From positions 1,178,001-1,242,000 of the forward strand of contig NZ_CP114205.1 in assembly GCF_027497495.1 (NCBI RefSeq): DNA of 64,000 bases, in the 5' to 3' direction. The stretch is from Streptomyces tubercidicus (GTDB lineage Bacteria; Actinomycetota; Actinomycetes; Streptomycetales; Streptomycetaceae). Position 1 is the first letter of the stretch. Each line of letters starts with the position of its first letter. Of the stretch, positions 41,748 through 50,106 are shown piece by piece. The notes beneath the pieces were generated by a model. That model saw only the letters and a program-made list of their open reading frames with translations. It did not search any database and had not been told where the DNA came from. A program made the translations under genes and the position numbers.

Positions 41748-43391
41748 TCACACCGCCCGGTCGGTGATCCGTCCGCCGTCGACCTCGATACGGCGGGTGG
41801 TGTGCACCGCTTCCAGCATCCGGCGGTCGTGGGTGACCAGCAGCAGGGTGCCCGGGTAGGAGGCGAGCGCGGACTCCAGCTGTTCGATGGCCGGCAGATC
41901 GAGATGGTTGGTCGGCTCGTCCAGGACGAGGAGGTTGACCCCGCGGCCCTGGAGGAGGGCCAGCGCGGCGCGGGTCCGCTCCCCCGGCGAGAGGGTGCGC
42001 GCCGGGCGCAGCACATGTGCCGCCTTCAGGCCGAACTTCGCGAGCAGGGTGCGCACATCGGCGGGCGAGAGATCCGGTACGGCGACCCGGAAGGCGTCCA
42101 TCAGCGGGTCGTCGCCGAAGAACAGCCCGCGCGCCTGGTCGACCTCGCCGACCACCACGCCGGGGCCGAGCGCCGCGTGCCCGGCGTCCAGCGGGAGCCG
42201 GCCGAGGAGGGCGGCGAGCAGTGTGGACTTGCCGGAGCCGTTGGGGCCCGTGATGGCGACCCGGTCCGCCCAGTCGATCTGCAGGTCCACCGGGCCGAAG
42301 CGGAAGTCGCCGCGCCGGACACCGGCACCGCGCAGGGTGGCCACGACCGCGCCGGCCCGGGGCGCGGCGGCGATCTCCATCCGCAGCTCCCACTCCTTGC
42401 GCGGCTCCTCGACGACGTCGAGACGCTCGATCAGGCGCTGGGTCTGCTTGGCCTTGGCGGCCTGCTTCTCGGTGGCCTCCACCCGGCCCTTGCGGGCGAT
42501 CTTGTCGTTGTCGGGGGCCTTGCGGCGGGCGTTCCTGACGCCCTTCTCCATCCAGTTGCGCTGGGTGTGCGCGCGGGTCTCCAGAGCGGACTTGGTGTCG
42601 GCGTACTCCTCGTACTGCTCCCGTGCGTGGCGCCGGGCCCGCTCGCGCTCCTCCAGATAGGAGGTGTAGCCGCCGCCGTAGGTGTTGACCTGCTGCTGGG
42701 CCAGGTCGAGTTCGACGACGCGGTTGACCGTACGGGTCAGGAACTCGCGGTCGTGGCTGACCAGGACGGTACCGGCGCGCAGCCCGGTGACGAAGGCTTC
42801 CAGCTGTCCGAGGCCGTCCAGGTCCAGGTCGTTGGTCGGCTCGTCCAGCAGGAAGACGTCGTAACGGGAGAGCAGCAGTGAGGCGAGCGAGGCGCGGGCG
42901 GCCTGGCCGCCGGAGAGCGTGGTCATCGGCTGGTCGAGGCCGATGGTCAGGCCGAGCCGGCCGGCGATCTCCTCGGCGCGTTCGTCGAGGTCGGCGGCGC
43001 CCAGGGCCAGCCAGCGCTCCAGTGCGGTGGCGTAGATGTCGTCCGCGCCGGGCCGTTCCTCGACCAGTGCCTGGGTGGCGGTGTCCAGGGCGAGCTGGGC
43101 GTCGGTGACGCCGGTGCGGCGGGCGAGGAAGGCCCGTACGGTCTCTCCCGGCCGGCGGTCGGGCTCCTGGGGAAGATGGCCGACGGTGGCGGTGGGCGGG
43201 CCGAGGGCGAGCGTGCCGTCCTCCGGGGTGTCCAGGCCGGCCAGCAGGCGCAGCAGGGTGGACTTGCCCGCCCCGTTGGCGCCGACGAGGCCGATCACAT
43301 CCCCGGGGGCGACGACCAGATCGAGGCCGGAGAACAGGACGCGCTCACCGTGGCCGGCGGCGAGGTCTTTGGCGACGAGAGTTGCTGACAT
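41748..43391 (-). CDS. ABC-F family ATPase (ribosome-associated type)
   Basis: A 547-residue soluble protein with two ABC domains and no membrane segments. Walker A motifs are GANGAGKSTLLRLLAGL (near residue 38) and GPNGSGKSTLLAALLG (near residue 385). Signatures are TLSGGQAARASLASLL in the first and LSPGERTRAALALL in the second. Both Walker B ends read DEPTNDLDL / DEPTNHLDL. The charged linker (EERERARRHAREQYEEYA) is the interdomain arm. ABC-F proteins act on the ribosome E site, as translation factors or in antibiotic protection; which applies is not decided. Ends upstream of tRNA-fMet. Confidence 0.9.
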   Translation of the reverse strand: MSATLVAKDLAAGHGERVLFSGLDLVVAPGDVIGLVGANGAGKSTLLRLLAGLDTPEDGTLALGPPTATVGHLPQEPDRRPGETVRAFLARRTGVTDAQLALDTATQALVEERPGADDIYATALERWLALGAADLDERAEEIAGRLGLTIGLDQPMTTLSGGQAARASLASLLLSRYDVFLLDEPTNDLDLDGLGQLEAFVTGLRAGTVLVSHDREFLTRTVNRVVELDLAQQQVNTYGGGYTSYLEERERARRHAREQYEEYADTKSALETRAHTQRNWMEKGVRNARRKAPDNDKIARKGRVEATEKQAAKAKQTQRLIERLDVVEEPRKEWELRMEIAAAPRAGAVVATLRGAGVRRGDFRFGPVDLQIDWADRVAITGPNGSGKSTLLAALLGRLPLDAGHAALGPGVVVGEVDQARGLFFGDDPLMDAFRVAVPDLSPADVRTLLAKFGLKAAHVLRPARTLSPGERTRAALALLQGRGVNLLVLDEPTNHLDLPAIEQLESALASYPGTLLLVTHDRRMLEAVHTTRRIEVDGGRITDRAV

Positions 43392-43443
43392 CAGGCCGCG
43401 ATCGTATCCGGCCCCGTCCTGGCGGGCGCTCTAATATCCGAGC

Positions 43444-44214
43444 ATGGAACCCGCTCTGAAGACGCATGTCAGCGACGGCACGGCGACCGTCACCATCAGC
43501 AATACCGGCAAGCGGAATGCCATGACGGTGCAGATGTGGCGGGATCTGCCGCCGCTGCTGGAGCGGCTGGCGGGCGACCGTGCCGTCCGGTCGCTGGTGC
43601 TGACCGGCGAGGGCGGGACGTTCTGCGCGGGCGCGGACATCGGTGCGCTGCGGGAGGCGGCGGGTGAGTCGCAGGGGCTGGCGGTCGCGGCCGAGGAGGC
43701 GCTGGCGGCGTTCCCCGGGCCGACGCTGGCGGCGATACGCGGCTACTGCGTGGGCGGCGGCGCCCAGTTGGCGGCCGCGTGTGATCTGCGGTTCGCGGAG
43801 GAGGGCGCGCTGTTCGGGGTGACGCCGGCCAAGCTCGCGGTGGCCTATCCGGCGTCCGCCACCCGGCGGCTGGTCCGGCTGGTGGGACTCTCCGCCGCCA
43901 AGTACCTGCTGTTCTCCGGGGAGTTGATCGACTGTGCGCGGGCGCTGCGTACGGGGCTGGTGGACGAGGTGCTGGCCGAGGGGGAGCTGGGCAAGCGGGT
44001 GGCGGAGTTCTCGGCCGTCCTCGCGAGCCGGTCGCTGCTGACCCAGACCGCGGCCAAAGAGCTGGCCAACGGGACCTGGGACGTACCGCCTGCCCAGGCC
44101 GAGGAGCGCGGTGCGTACTGGGCGGCGCAGGCGCGCGCGAGCGGCGACACCGCGGAGGGTGCCGCCGCCTTCCTGGAGCGCAGGGCGCCGCGCTTCACCT
44201 GGCCCACGGACTGA
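43444..44214 (+). CDS. Enoyl-CoA hydratase/isomerase family (crotonase) protein
   Basis: A 256-residue crotonase-fold protein. The oxyanion-hole segments are LTGEGGTFCAGADIGALREA and GYCVGGGAQLAAACDLRFA. In classical hydratases two catalytic Glu residues follow; here the corresponding stretch reads FGVTPAKLAVAYPASATRRL, where neither Glu is evident, so a plain hydratase activity is doubtful. ATG 43444 is preceded by TAATAT and six bases, matching a leaderless promoter. Divergent from the ABC-F gene, 52 bases away. Confidence 0.85.
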   Translation: MEPALKTHVSDGTATVTISNTGKRNAMTVQMWRDLPPLLERLAGDRAVRSLVLTGEGGTFCAGADIGALREAAGESQGLAVAAEEALAAFPGPTLAAIRGYCVGGGAQLAAACDLRFAEEGALFGVTPAKLAVAYPASATRRLVRLVGLSAAKYLLFSGELIDCARALRTGLVDEVLAEGELGKRVAEFSAVLASRSLLTQTAAKELANGTWDVPPAQAEERGAYWAAQARASGDTAEGAAAFLERRAPRFTWPTD

Positions 44215-44253
44215 ACGAACGCCCTACGGGGACGACCGGCCGCCCGCCCGGAG

Positions 44254-44289
44254 GTCCGTGGCTACGCGACGGGACGTCCGTGGCTACGC
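44254..44289. repeat. 14-bp direct repeat spaced by 22 bp at a convergent junction
   Basis: GTCCGTGGCTACGC occurs at 44254-44267 and 44276-44289. The second copy contains the TAG stop (minus strand) of the DJ-1 gene, so the first is an untranslated duplicate just downstream. Confidence 0.65.
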
Positions 44290-44928
44290 CTCCCCCATCA
44301 GCACGTCCCGGCTCCCCTGCCGCAGTTTCGCGGTGACCTCGGCCGGTGCCTTCTCCGGGGAGCCCGCGTCGTAGGGCGGCTGCGGGTCGTACTCGATGCC
44401 GAGCTGGATCGTCTGGGCCACGGTGTCCCCGGCGATCCGGCCGGCCAGCGTCAGCCCCATGTCGATACCGGACGAGACGCCGGCCGCCGTCACGTACTTG
44501 CCGTCGAAGACCACCCGCTCCCCGGTCGGCTCGGCACCGAAGCCGGGCAGCTGGTCCAGCGCCAGCCAGTGGGAGGTCGCCCGGCGCCCCTTGAGCAGAC
44601 CGGCGGCGGCGAGGATCAGCGAGCCGGTGCATACCGAGGTGGTCCAGGTGGTGTGGGCGTCCACGGCGCGGATCCACTCCTGCAGCGGGCCGTCCGTCAT
44701 GTGCGCGAGCTGCCCCGGGCCGCCCGGCACGACCAGGATGTCCGGCGCGGTGACCTCGTCCAGCGTCGCCTCGGCGACCAGTCCGAGCGAGCCGAGGTCG
44801 TTGCGGTGCGGGCCGGTGCGTTCGGCGACGAACACCGTCTCCACTCCCGGCACCCGGCTGAGGGTGTCGTAGGGGCCGATGGCGTCCAGTGCGGTGAAGC
44901 GGTCGTAGAGAAGGATCGCGAGCTGCAT
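44284..44928 (-). CDS. DJ-1/PfpI family protein (isonitrile-hydratase-like)
   Basis: A 214-residue DJ-1 superfamily protein. It opens MQLAILLYDRFTALDAIGPY; the elbow Cys is in WTTSVCTGSLILAAAGLLKG; the tail TAAGVSSGIDMGLTLAGRIA matches the isonitrile hydratase/GlxA branch. Chemistry not decided. ATG 44928 has AGGAAA eight bases upstream; the frame is open to 45309 inside the regulator gene. It lies 62 bases downstream of a GlxA-type regulator on the same strand, a regulator-target pairing. Confidence 0.83.
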   Translation of the reverse strand: MQLAILLYDRFTALDAIGPYDTLSRVPGVETVFVAERTGPHRNDLGSLGLVAEATLDEVTAPDILVVPGGPGQLAHMTDGPLQEWIRAVDAHTTWTTSVCTGSLILAAAGLLKGRRATSHWLALDQLPGFGAEPTGERVVFDGKYVTAAGVSSGIDMGLTLAGRIAGDTVAQTIQLGIEYDPQPPYDAGSPEKAPAEVTAKLRQGSRDVLMGEA

Positions 44929-44990
44929 AAGTCGTTTCCTGTCGTCGGTGGTGGGTGCCGGCGCGGTGGTTTCGTGGCAACCGGCGGGGT

Positions 44991-45962
44991 TCAGGCAGTC
45001 GGTACGGGCGGGCCGGCCGGCTGGAAGCGGCGGCGGTATTCGGCCGGGGAGGCGCCCAGGACGCGGAGGAAGGCGCGGCGCATCGCCTCGGGGGTGCCGT
45101 AGCCGCAGCGGCGCGCCACCTGCTCGATGCCGTCGGCGGTGTCCTCCAGGCACCGCCGGGCGGCCTCCAGCCGCACCCGGTCGACATAGCGGCCCGGTGT
45201 CATGCCGGTCTCTTCGCGGAACGCCCGCGCGAAGTGCCGCGGGGAGAGCCGCGCGCGCTCCGCGAGGGCGTCGACGGAGAGGTCCGCCTCCGGGTTCTCG
45301 GTGATCCACTGCTGGACGTCACGCAGCGGCCGGCGCTGTGCGGTCTGGGCGGCGAGCTGGGCGCTGAACTGGGTCTGGTTGCCCGGCCGCCGCAGGAAGA
45401 CGACCAGATGCCGGGCGATGGCCAGCGCGAGGTCCCGGCCGTGGTCCTCCTCCACGAGAGCCAGCGCGAGGTCGATTCCGGCCGTCACGCCCGCGGAGGT
45501 GGCCAGGTCGCCGTCCCGTACATAGATCGGCTCGGGCTCTACCTGCACCGCGGGGAAGCGCTTGGCGAGGGTGTCGCAGAGCATCCAGTGGGTCGTCGCC
45601 CGGCGGCCGTCCAGCAGCCCGGCCTCGGCCAGCAGCAGCGCTCCGCTGCACACCGAGACCTTCCGCCGGGCGCGGGGCGCGTGCTCGCGCAGCCAGGCGA
45701 TCAGCCGGGGGTCGGGGGCACGGGTGCCCTGACCGCCGGGGACCAGCAGGGTGTGCGGCGCCGCGGCGGCGGTGAGGGTGAGGTCGGGGACGAGCGTCAG
45801 CCCACTGGTGGTGCGGACCGGGGCGCCGTCAAGACTGGCGGTGCGGATCCGGTAGGAGCCCGGGACGCACTGGGCCGCACCGTTGAAGACATCGAGCGGT
45901 CCGCAGACGTCCAGGGCCTGCACACCGTCGAAGAGAACCACGAGCACATCGCGCTGTTCCAT
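44991..45962 (-). CDS. GlxA-family (DJ-1/AraC) transcriptional regulator
   Basis: A 323-residue regulator. The DJ-1-like domain (about residues 1-190) has RKVSVCSGALLLAEAGLLDG and DLATSAGVTAGIDLALALVE. The AraC DNA-binding domain (about 220-315) has LAERARLSPRHFARAFREET and VARRCGYGTPEAMRRAF. ATG 45962 follows AGGATGGA at good spacing; ATG 45971 is three codons earlier and less favoured. It precedes the DJ-1 gene on the same strand and is divergent from the SCO6745-family gene; it may regulate either. Confidence 0.86.
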   Translation of the reverse strand: MEQRDVLVVLFDGVQALDVCGPLDVFNGAAQCVPGSYRIRTASLDGAPVRTTSGLTLVPDLTLTAAAAPHTLLVPGGQGTRAPDPRLIAWLREHAPRARRKVSVCSGALLLAEAGLLDGRRATTHWMLCDTLAKRFPAVQVEPEPIYVRDGDLATSAGVTAGIDLALALVEEDHGRDLALAIARHLVVFLRRPGNQTQFSAQLAAQTAQRRPLRDVQQWITENPEADLSVDALAERARLSPRHFARAFREETGMTPGRYVDRVRLEAARRCLEDTADGIEQVARRCGYGTPEAMRRAFLRVLGASPAEYRRRFQPAGPPVPTA

Positions 45963-46107
45963 GCCGTCCATCCTGGGCAGCGTCGGCGATGGCGGCAATG
46001 ACGAAAAACCCACCTTTCCTGCCATCGGGCAGCGGCGGGAGGGTCGGCGCACCCGTCGTCCGGGCCCCTGGAACGGCCCCATACCGACGGGTCGGTACCC
46101 TGCCCGT

Positions 46108-46977
46108 ATGACCTCATCCAGTGCACTGCCCGAGAAGGCCGGCCGCACCTGCCACAACGTCGTCAACCCGTTCCACTCCACGCACTACTTCGCGCCGGAG
46201 CTGTCCGGGGAGATGGCGAAGCTCGGCATCGAGAACCGCAGCGCCGGTTACTTCGCCTGCCGTGGCGCGGCCATGGGGGCCGTGGGCCCCGGCACCATCA
46301 CGGCCACCTTCTACAACTTCAAGCACGAGCTCATCGCCCAGCACGTCCCGCACGTCTGGACGCTCACCACACCGCAGCAGGTGCTCGACGCCCGGCTGCG
46401 CGCCGCGGACGCCACGCTGCGCCGGCTGCTCGGCGCCGAGGCCGTCGAGTCGCCGGAGATGGCGGAGGCGGCGAAGCTGGCGCTGCGCGCCGCCGAGGGC
46501 TGCACCCGCCAGGCCCGGCCGCTGTACGCCGCGCACGCCGATCTGCCAGTGCCGGAGGCCCCGCACCTGGCCTACTGGCACGCCGCGACCCTGCTGCGCG
46601 AACACCGCGGTGACGGCCACCTGATAGCCCTGCTGGACGCCGAACTGGACGGGCTGGAAGCCCTGGTCACCCACACCGCCACCGGCCGGGGCATGAGCCA
46701 CCAGGCCATCATGTCGACCCGTGGCTGGTCCGAGGAGGAGTGGCAGGAGGCGCAGGAACGGCTGCGGTCGCGGGGGCTCCTGGACACCGCGGGCGAGCTG
46801 ACCGAGGCCGGCATCCTGCTGCGCAAGGAGCTGGAGCGGACGACCGACCGGCTGGACCAGGCCCCGTACGAGCACCTGGGCGCCGAGGGCGTGGCCCGGC
46901 TCACCGAGCTGGCGACCGGCTTCACCACCACCGCCATGAACGCCGGGGCCTTCCCCGCGGTGATGTTCGGCAAGTGA
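46108..46977 (+). CDS. SCO6745-family (SalK-like) helix-turn-helix protein
   Basis: A 289-residue protein with the SCO6745/SalK-like pattern: GRTCHNVVNPFHSTHYFAPE at the start, then NRSAGYFACRGAAMGAVGPG, and a C-terminal winged-helix-like part with GWSEEEWQEAQERLRSRGLL and LTEAGILLRKELERTTDRLD. The C-terminal half resembles MarR/DUF1670-type HTH proteins but its function is unknown. ATG 46108 is preceded by TACCCT and six bases, consistent with a leaderless transcript. The open frame to 45883 overlaps the divergent regulator. Confidence 0.78.
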   Translation: MTSSSALPEKAGRTCHNVVNPFHSTHYFAPELSGEMAKLGIENRSAGYFACRGAAMGAVGPGTITATFYNFKHELIAQHVPHVWTLTTPQQVLDARLRAADATLRRLLGAEAVESPEMAEAAKLALRAAEGCTRQARPLYAAHADLPVPEAPHLAYWHAATLLREHRGDGHLIALLDAELDGLEALVTHTATGRGMSHQAIMSTRGWSEEEWQEAQERLRSRGLLDTAGELTEAGILLRKELERTTDRLDQAPYEHLGAEGVARLTELATGFTTTAMNAGAFPAVMFGK

Positions 46978-47033
46978 TGATCCGGGGCGATGCGGCGCGC
47001 TCCGGTACGTAAGGCGCCCTCCGGAGGAGTGCT

Positions 47034-47083
47034 CCCCTGGCGCCGGGGTGTGCGTACGTCCTCGCGCACCCCGGCGCCAGGGG
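47034..47083 (+). terminator. 21-bp hairpin terminator
   Basis: Arms of 21 bases (47034-47054 and 47063-47083) pair with one G-T wobble around an 8-base loop (core CCCCTGGCGCCGGGGTG). It lies 57 bases after the SCO6745-family gene. Confidence 0.88.
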
Positions 47084-47223
47084 CGTCCGTCACCTCCCTC
47101 CCGGCTCACGGACGGACGAGGTGACTTCGCGGACCCTCTGGCGGCTGGGCGGCGCGACAGTCCGGGCCGCCACCCTGCACAATGCAGGCTCAAGCAAGCG
47201 CTGGAAGGCGGGTCTGGATCAAC

Positions 47224-49677
47224 GTGACGGCATCCACTGAGCCCATCGGGGCCCTCGGGTCCATCGAAGCGAGGATCGCCGGGGAGCTCGGCGTCAAGGA
47301 GCGGCAGGTGAAGGCCGCGGTCGAACTGCTCGACGGCGGCTCGACCGTTCCGTTCATCGCGCGCTACCGCAAGGAAGCCACCGAGATGCTCGACGATGCG
47401 CAGCTGCGCTCGTTGGAGGAGCGGCTGCGCTATCTGCGGGAACTGGAGGAGCGGCGGACCGCGATCCTGGAGTCCGTACGATCCCAGGGCAAGTTGGACG
47501 CCGCCCTGGAGGCGCAGATCTGCGGCGCCGACTCCAAGGCGCGGCTGGAGGACATCTACCTCCCGTACAAGCCCAAGCGGCGCACCAAGGCACAGATCGC
47601 GCGGGAGGCGGGCCTGGAGCCGCTCGCCGACGGGCTGCTGAGCGATCCGTCGGTGGAACCGGCCGCGGCGGCCGCGGCGTTCGTGGACGACGGCAAGGGG
47701 GTCGCCGATCCGGCCGCCGCCCTGGAGGGCGCGCGGGCCATCCTGACCGAGCGGTTCGGCGAGGACGCGGATCTGATCGGTGAGCTGCGCGAACGGATGT
47801 GGTCGCGCGGGCGGGTGGCGGCGAAGGTCCGCGAGGGCAAGGAGGAGGCCGGCGCGAAGTTCGCCGACTACTTCGACTTCGCCGAGCCGTTCACCGAACT
47901 GCCCTCGCACCGGGTGCTGGCGATGTTCCGCGGCGAGAAGGAAGAGATCCTCGACCTCAACCTGGAGCCCGAGGACCCGTCGGCGGCCACCGAGGGGCCG
48001 ACTTCGTACGAGCAGTCCATCGCGCACCGCTTCGGCATCGCGGACCGGGGCCGTCCGGCCGACAAGTGGCTGCAGGACACCGTCCGCTGGGCCTGGCGCA
48101 CCCGGGTCCAGGTGCACCTGGGGATCGATCTGCGGCTGCGGCTGCGGCAGGCCGCCGAGGACGAGGCGGTACGGGTCTTCGCGTCGAACCTGCGCGATCT
48201 GCTGCTGGCGGCGCCCGCCGGTACCCGCGCCACGATGGGTCTGGACCCCGGCTTCCGTACGGGCGTGAAGGTCGCCGTCGTGGACGCCACCGGCAAGGTG
48301 GCCGCCACGGAGACCATCTACCCCCATGTGCCGCAGCAGAAGTGGGACGCCTCACTGGCCACGCTGGCGAAGCTGGCCCGCGAGCACGATGTCGAGCTGA
48401 TCGCGATCGGCAACGGCACCGCGTCCCGCGAGACCGACAAGCTGGCCGCCGATCTGATCGCCGCCCAGCCGGAGCTGAAGCTGACGAAGGTGATGGTGTC
48501 CGAGGCCGGTGCCTCGGTGTACTCCGCCTCCGCGTTCGCCTCGCAGGAGCTGCCCGAGCTGGATGTGTCGCTGCGCGGCGCGGTGTCCATCGCCCGCCGG
48601 CTGCAGGACCCGCTGGCCGAGCTGGTCAAGATCGACCCGAAGTCGATCGGTGTCGGGCAGTACCAGCACGATCTGTCCGAGGTGAAGCTGTCGCGCTCGC
48701 TGGACGCGGTGGTCGAGGACTGTGTGAACGGCGTCGGCGTGGACGTCAACACCGCCTCGGCGCCGCTGCTTTCGCGGGTGTCGGGCATCGGCTCCGGCCT
48801 CGCCGAGAACATCGTGGCGCACCGGGACAACAACGGCCCGTTCCGCTCCCGTAAGGCCCTCAAGGACGTGGCGCGGCTCGGCCCGAAGGCGTACGAGCAG
48901 TGCGCGGGCTTCCTGCGGATCCGGGGTGGCGAGGACCCGCTGGACTCCTCCAGCGTGCACCCCGAGGCGTACCCGGTGGTGCGCCGGATGGTGAAGACGG
49001 CGGGCAGCGAGGTCGGTTCGCTGATCGGCAACACGGCGGTGCTGCGCACCCTGAAGGCCGCGGACTTCGTCGATGACTCCTTCGGCCTGCCGACGGTCAG
49101 CGACATCCTGCAGGAGCTGGAGAAGCCGGGCCGCGACCCGCGCCCGGTCTTCAAGACCGCGACCTTCAAGGAAGGCGTGGAGAAGATCGGCGATCTGCAG
49201 CCGGGGATGCTCCTGGAAGGCGTGGTGACCAATGTCGCCGCCTTCGGGGCGTTCGTGGATGTGGGTGTCCATCAGGACGGTCTGGTGCATGTCTCGGCGA
49301 TGTCGAAGACCTTCGTCAAGGACCCGCGGGACGTGGTCAAGCCCGGCGACATCGTGCGGGTCAAGGTGCTCGATGTCGACATCCCGCGGAAGCGGATCTC
49401 GCTGACGCTGCGGCTGGACGATGAGCACGGCAAGAGCGCGTCGGCGGGTGGCGGCGAGCGGCGCGGTGGCGGCGAACGCGGCGGCGAGCGCCGGGGCGGC
49501 AGCGGCGGCGGGCCGCGCGAGGGCGCCCGTGGCGGTGCGCCGCGGCAGCGCCAGGGCGGCGGCGGAGCGCGCGGCGGTGACCGCCGGGGCGGCCGGGACG
49601 CCGGACCGGCCAACGACGCGATGGCGGACGCCCTGCGGCGGGCCGGGCTCCTGGGCAAGGACCGCGGCGGCCGCTGA
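47224..49677 (+). CDS. tex: Tex-family RNA-binding transcription accessory protein
   Basis: An 817-residue Tex protein. The N-terminal HTH-like domain has [17 protein letters not shown] (near residue 35). The YqgF-like domain begins [18 protein letters not shown] (near residue 335). Tandem helix-hairpin-helix repeats ([20 protein letters not shown]) come near residue 520. An S1 domain ([20 protein letters not shown]) begins near residue 665. Tex binds nucleic acids and is needed for virulence or competence in some bacteria. The C-terminal 65-70 residues are an Arg/Gly-rich tail with several RGG-like motifs. GTG 47224 is chosen by alignment with family starts; SD is weak. Confidence 0.92.
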   Translation: MTASTEPIGALGSIEARIAGELGVKERQVKAAVELLDGGSTVPFIARYRKEATEMLDDAQLRSLEERLRYLRELEERRTAILESVRSQGKLDAALEAQICGADSKARLEDIYLPYKPKRRTKAQIAREAGLEPLADGLLSDPSVEPAAAAAAFVDDGKGVADPAAALEGARAILTERFGEDADLIGELRERMWSRGRVAAKVREGKEEAGAKFADYFDFAEPFTELPSHRVLAMFRGEKEEILDLNLEPEDPSAATEGPTSYEQSIAHRFGIADRGRPADKWLQDTVRWAWRTRVQVHLGIDLRLRLRQAAEDEAVRVFASNLRDLLLAAPAGTRATMGLDPGFRTGVKVAVVDATGKVAATETIYPHVPQQKWDASLATLAKLAREHDVELIAIGNGTASRETDKLAADLIAAQPELKLTKVMVSEAGASVYSASAFASQELPELDVSLRGAVSIARRLQDPLAELVKIDPKSIGVGQYQHDLSEVKLSRSLDAVVEDCVNGVGVDVNTASAPLLSRVSGIGSGLAENIVAHRDNNGPFRSRKALKDVARLGPKAYEQCAGFLRIRGGEDPLDSSSVHPEAYPVVRRMVKTAGSEVGSLIGNTAVLRTLKAADFVDDSFGLPTVSDILQELEKPGRDPRPVFKTATFKEGVEKIGDLQPGMLLEGVVTNVAAFGAFVDVGVHQDGLVHVSAMSKTFVKDPRDVVKPGDIVRVKVLDVDIPRKRISLTLRLDDEHGKSASAGGGERRGGGERGGERRGGSGGGPREGARGGAPRQRQGGGGARGGDRRGGRDAGPANDAMADALRRAGLLGKDRGGR

Positions 49678-49692
49678 GCCATCCACCGGTGT

Positions 49693-49725
49693 CCGGCGGC
49701 AGCGGGCGAGTCCCGCTGCCGCCGG
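49693..49725 (+). terminator. 14-bp hairpin terminator of tex
   Basis: Perfect arms CCGGCGGCAGCGGG (49693-49706) and CCCGCTGCCGCCGG (49712-49725) with a 5-base loop, 15 bases after the tex stop. Confidence 0.88.
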
Positions 49726-49740
49726 TCCGCCGGCCGGCGC

Positions 49741-50106
49741 CCACCCGTTTATTACCTGGACGAGGCCGGCCGGCTCGATTAATCTGCCCGCATGTCCAGC
49801 CCCGAGGCATCAAGACGCTAGCCACCGGCCCTCCGGTGGCTCCCTGGGCTGTCTCGCGGTCGCGCCGTCACAGCGCCATCGCGCACCACCCGGCACGCTT
49901 CCGTGCCGCACGCTCCCCTGCCACCGGATCGCCGCAGTACGGACTGCTTCTCACCTGACGCTGCGTCAACTCCCTGACGCCTCAGGTCGTTTCGCGCGGT
50001 AGCCACGCCTGCCCGGCCGGACGGTCGCTCCCTTCACCTCCGCACGGGTACCGCTGTGCCTGCCGCCGCGCCGTGTCGATCCCCCCTGTGGTTGCGGAGT
50101 GTTGCT
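49741..50106 (+). promoter_or_regulatory. Leader region of the MFS exporter with hairpins
   Basis: A likely promoter (-10 TAATCT at 49780-49785) fires directly into a 9-codon leader ORF (49792-49821). Hairpins follow: AGCCACCGG/CCGGTGGCT (49820-49841), overlapping the leader's stop, and CGGCACG/CGTGCCG (49891-49908). Some shorter inverted stretches, such as TGACG/CGTCA, lie further down. Leader-to-gene distance is 285 bases, suggesting attenuation control. Confidence 0.6.
49792..49821 (+). CDS. 9-codon leaderless leader ORF, MSSPEASRR
   Basis: ATG 49792 lies six bases after the hexamer TAATCT, the arrangement seen at several leaderless genes here. The ORF has nine codons, ends at TAG 49819-49821 and its stop overlaps a 9-bp hairpin stem. 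It precedes a Cmx-type chloramphenicol exporter. Short leader peptides of about nine codons govern inducible chloramphenicol resistance genes (cat, cmlA). Translation is not shown. Confidence 0.5.
   Translation: MSSPEASRR

Noticed and set aside
46114-48327. 737-codon minus-strand open frame
   Set aside because: Lies over the SCO6745-family gene and tex, both with clear domains on the plus strand.
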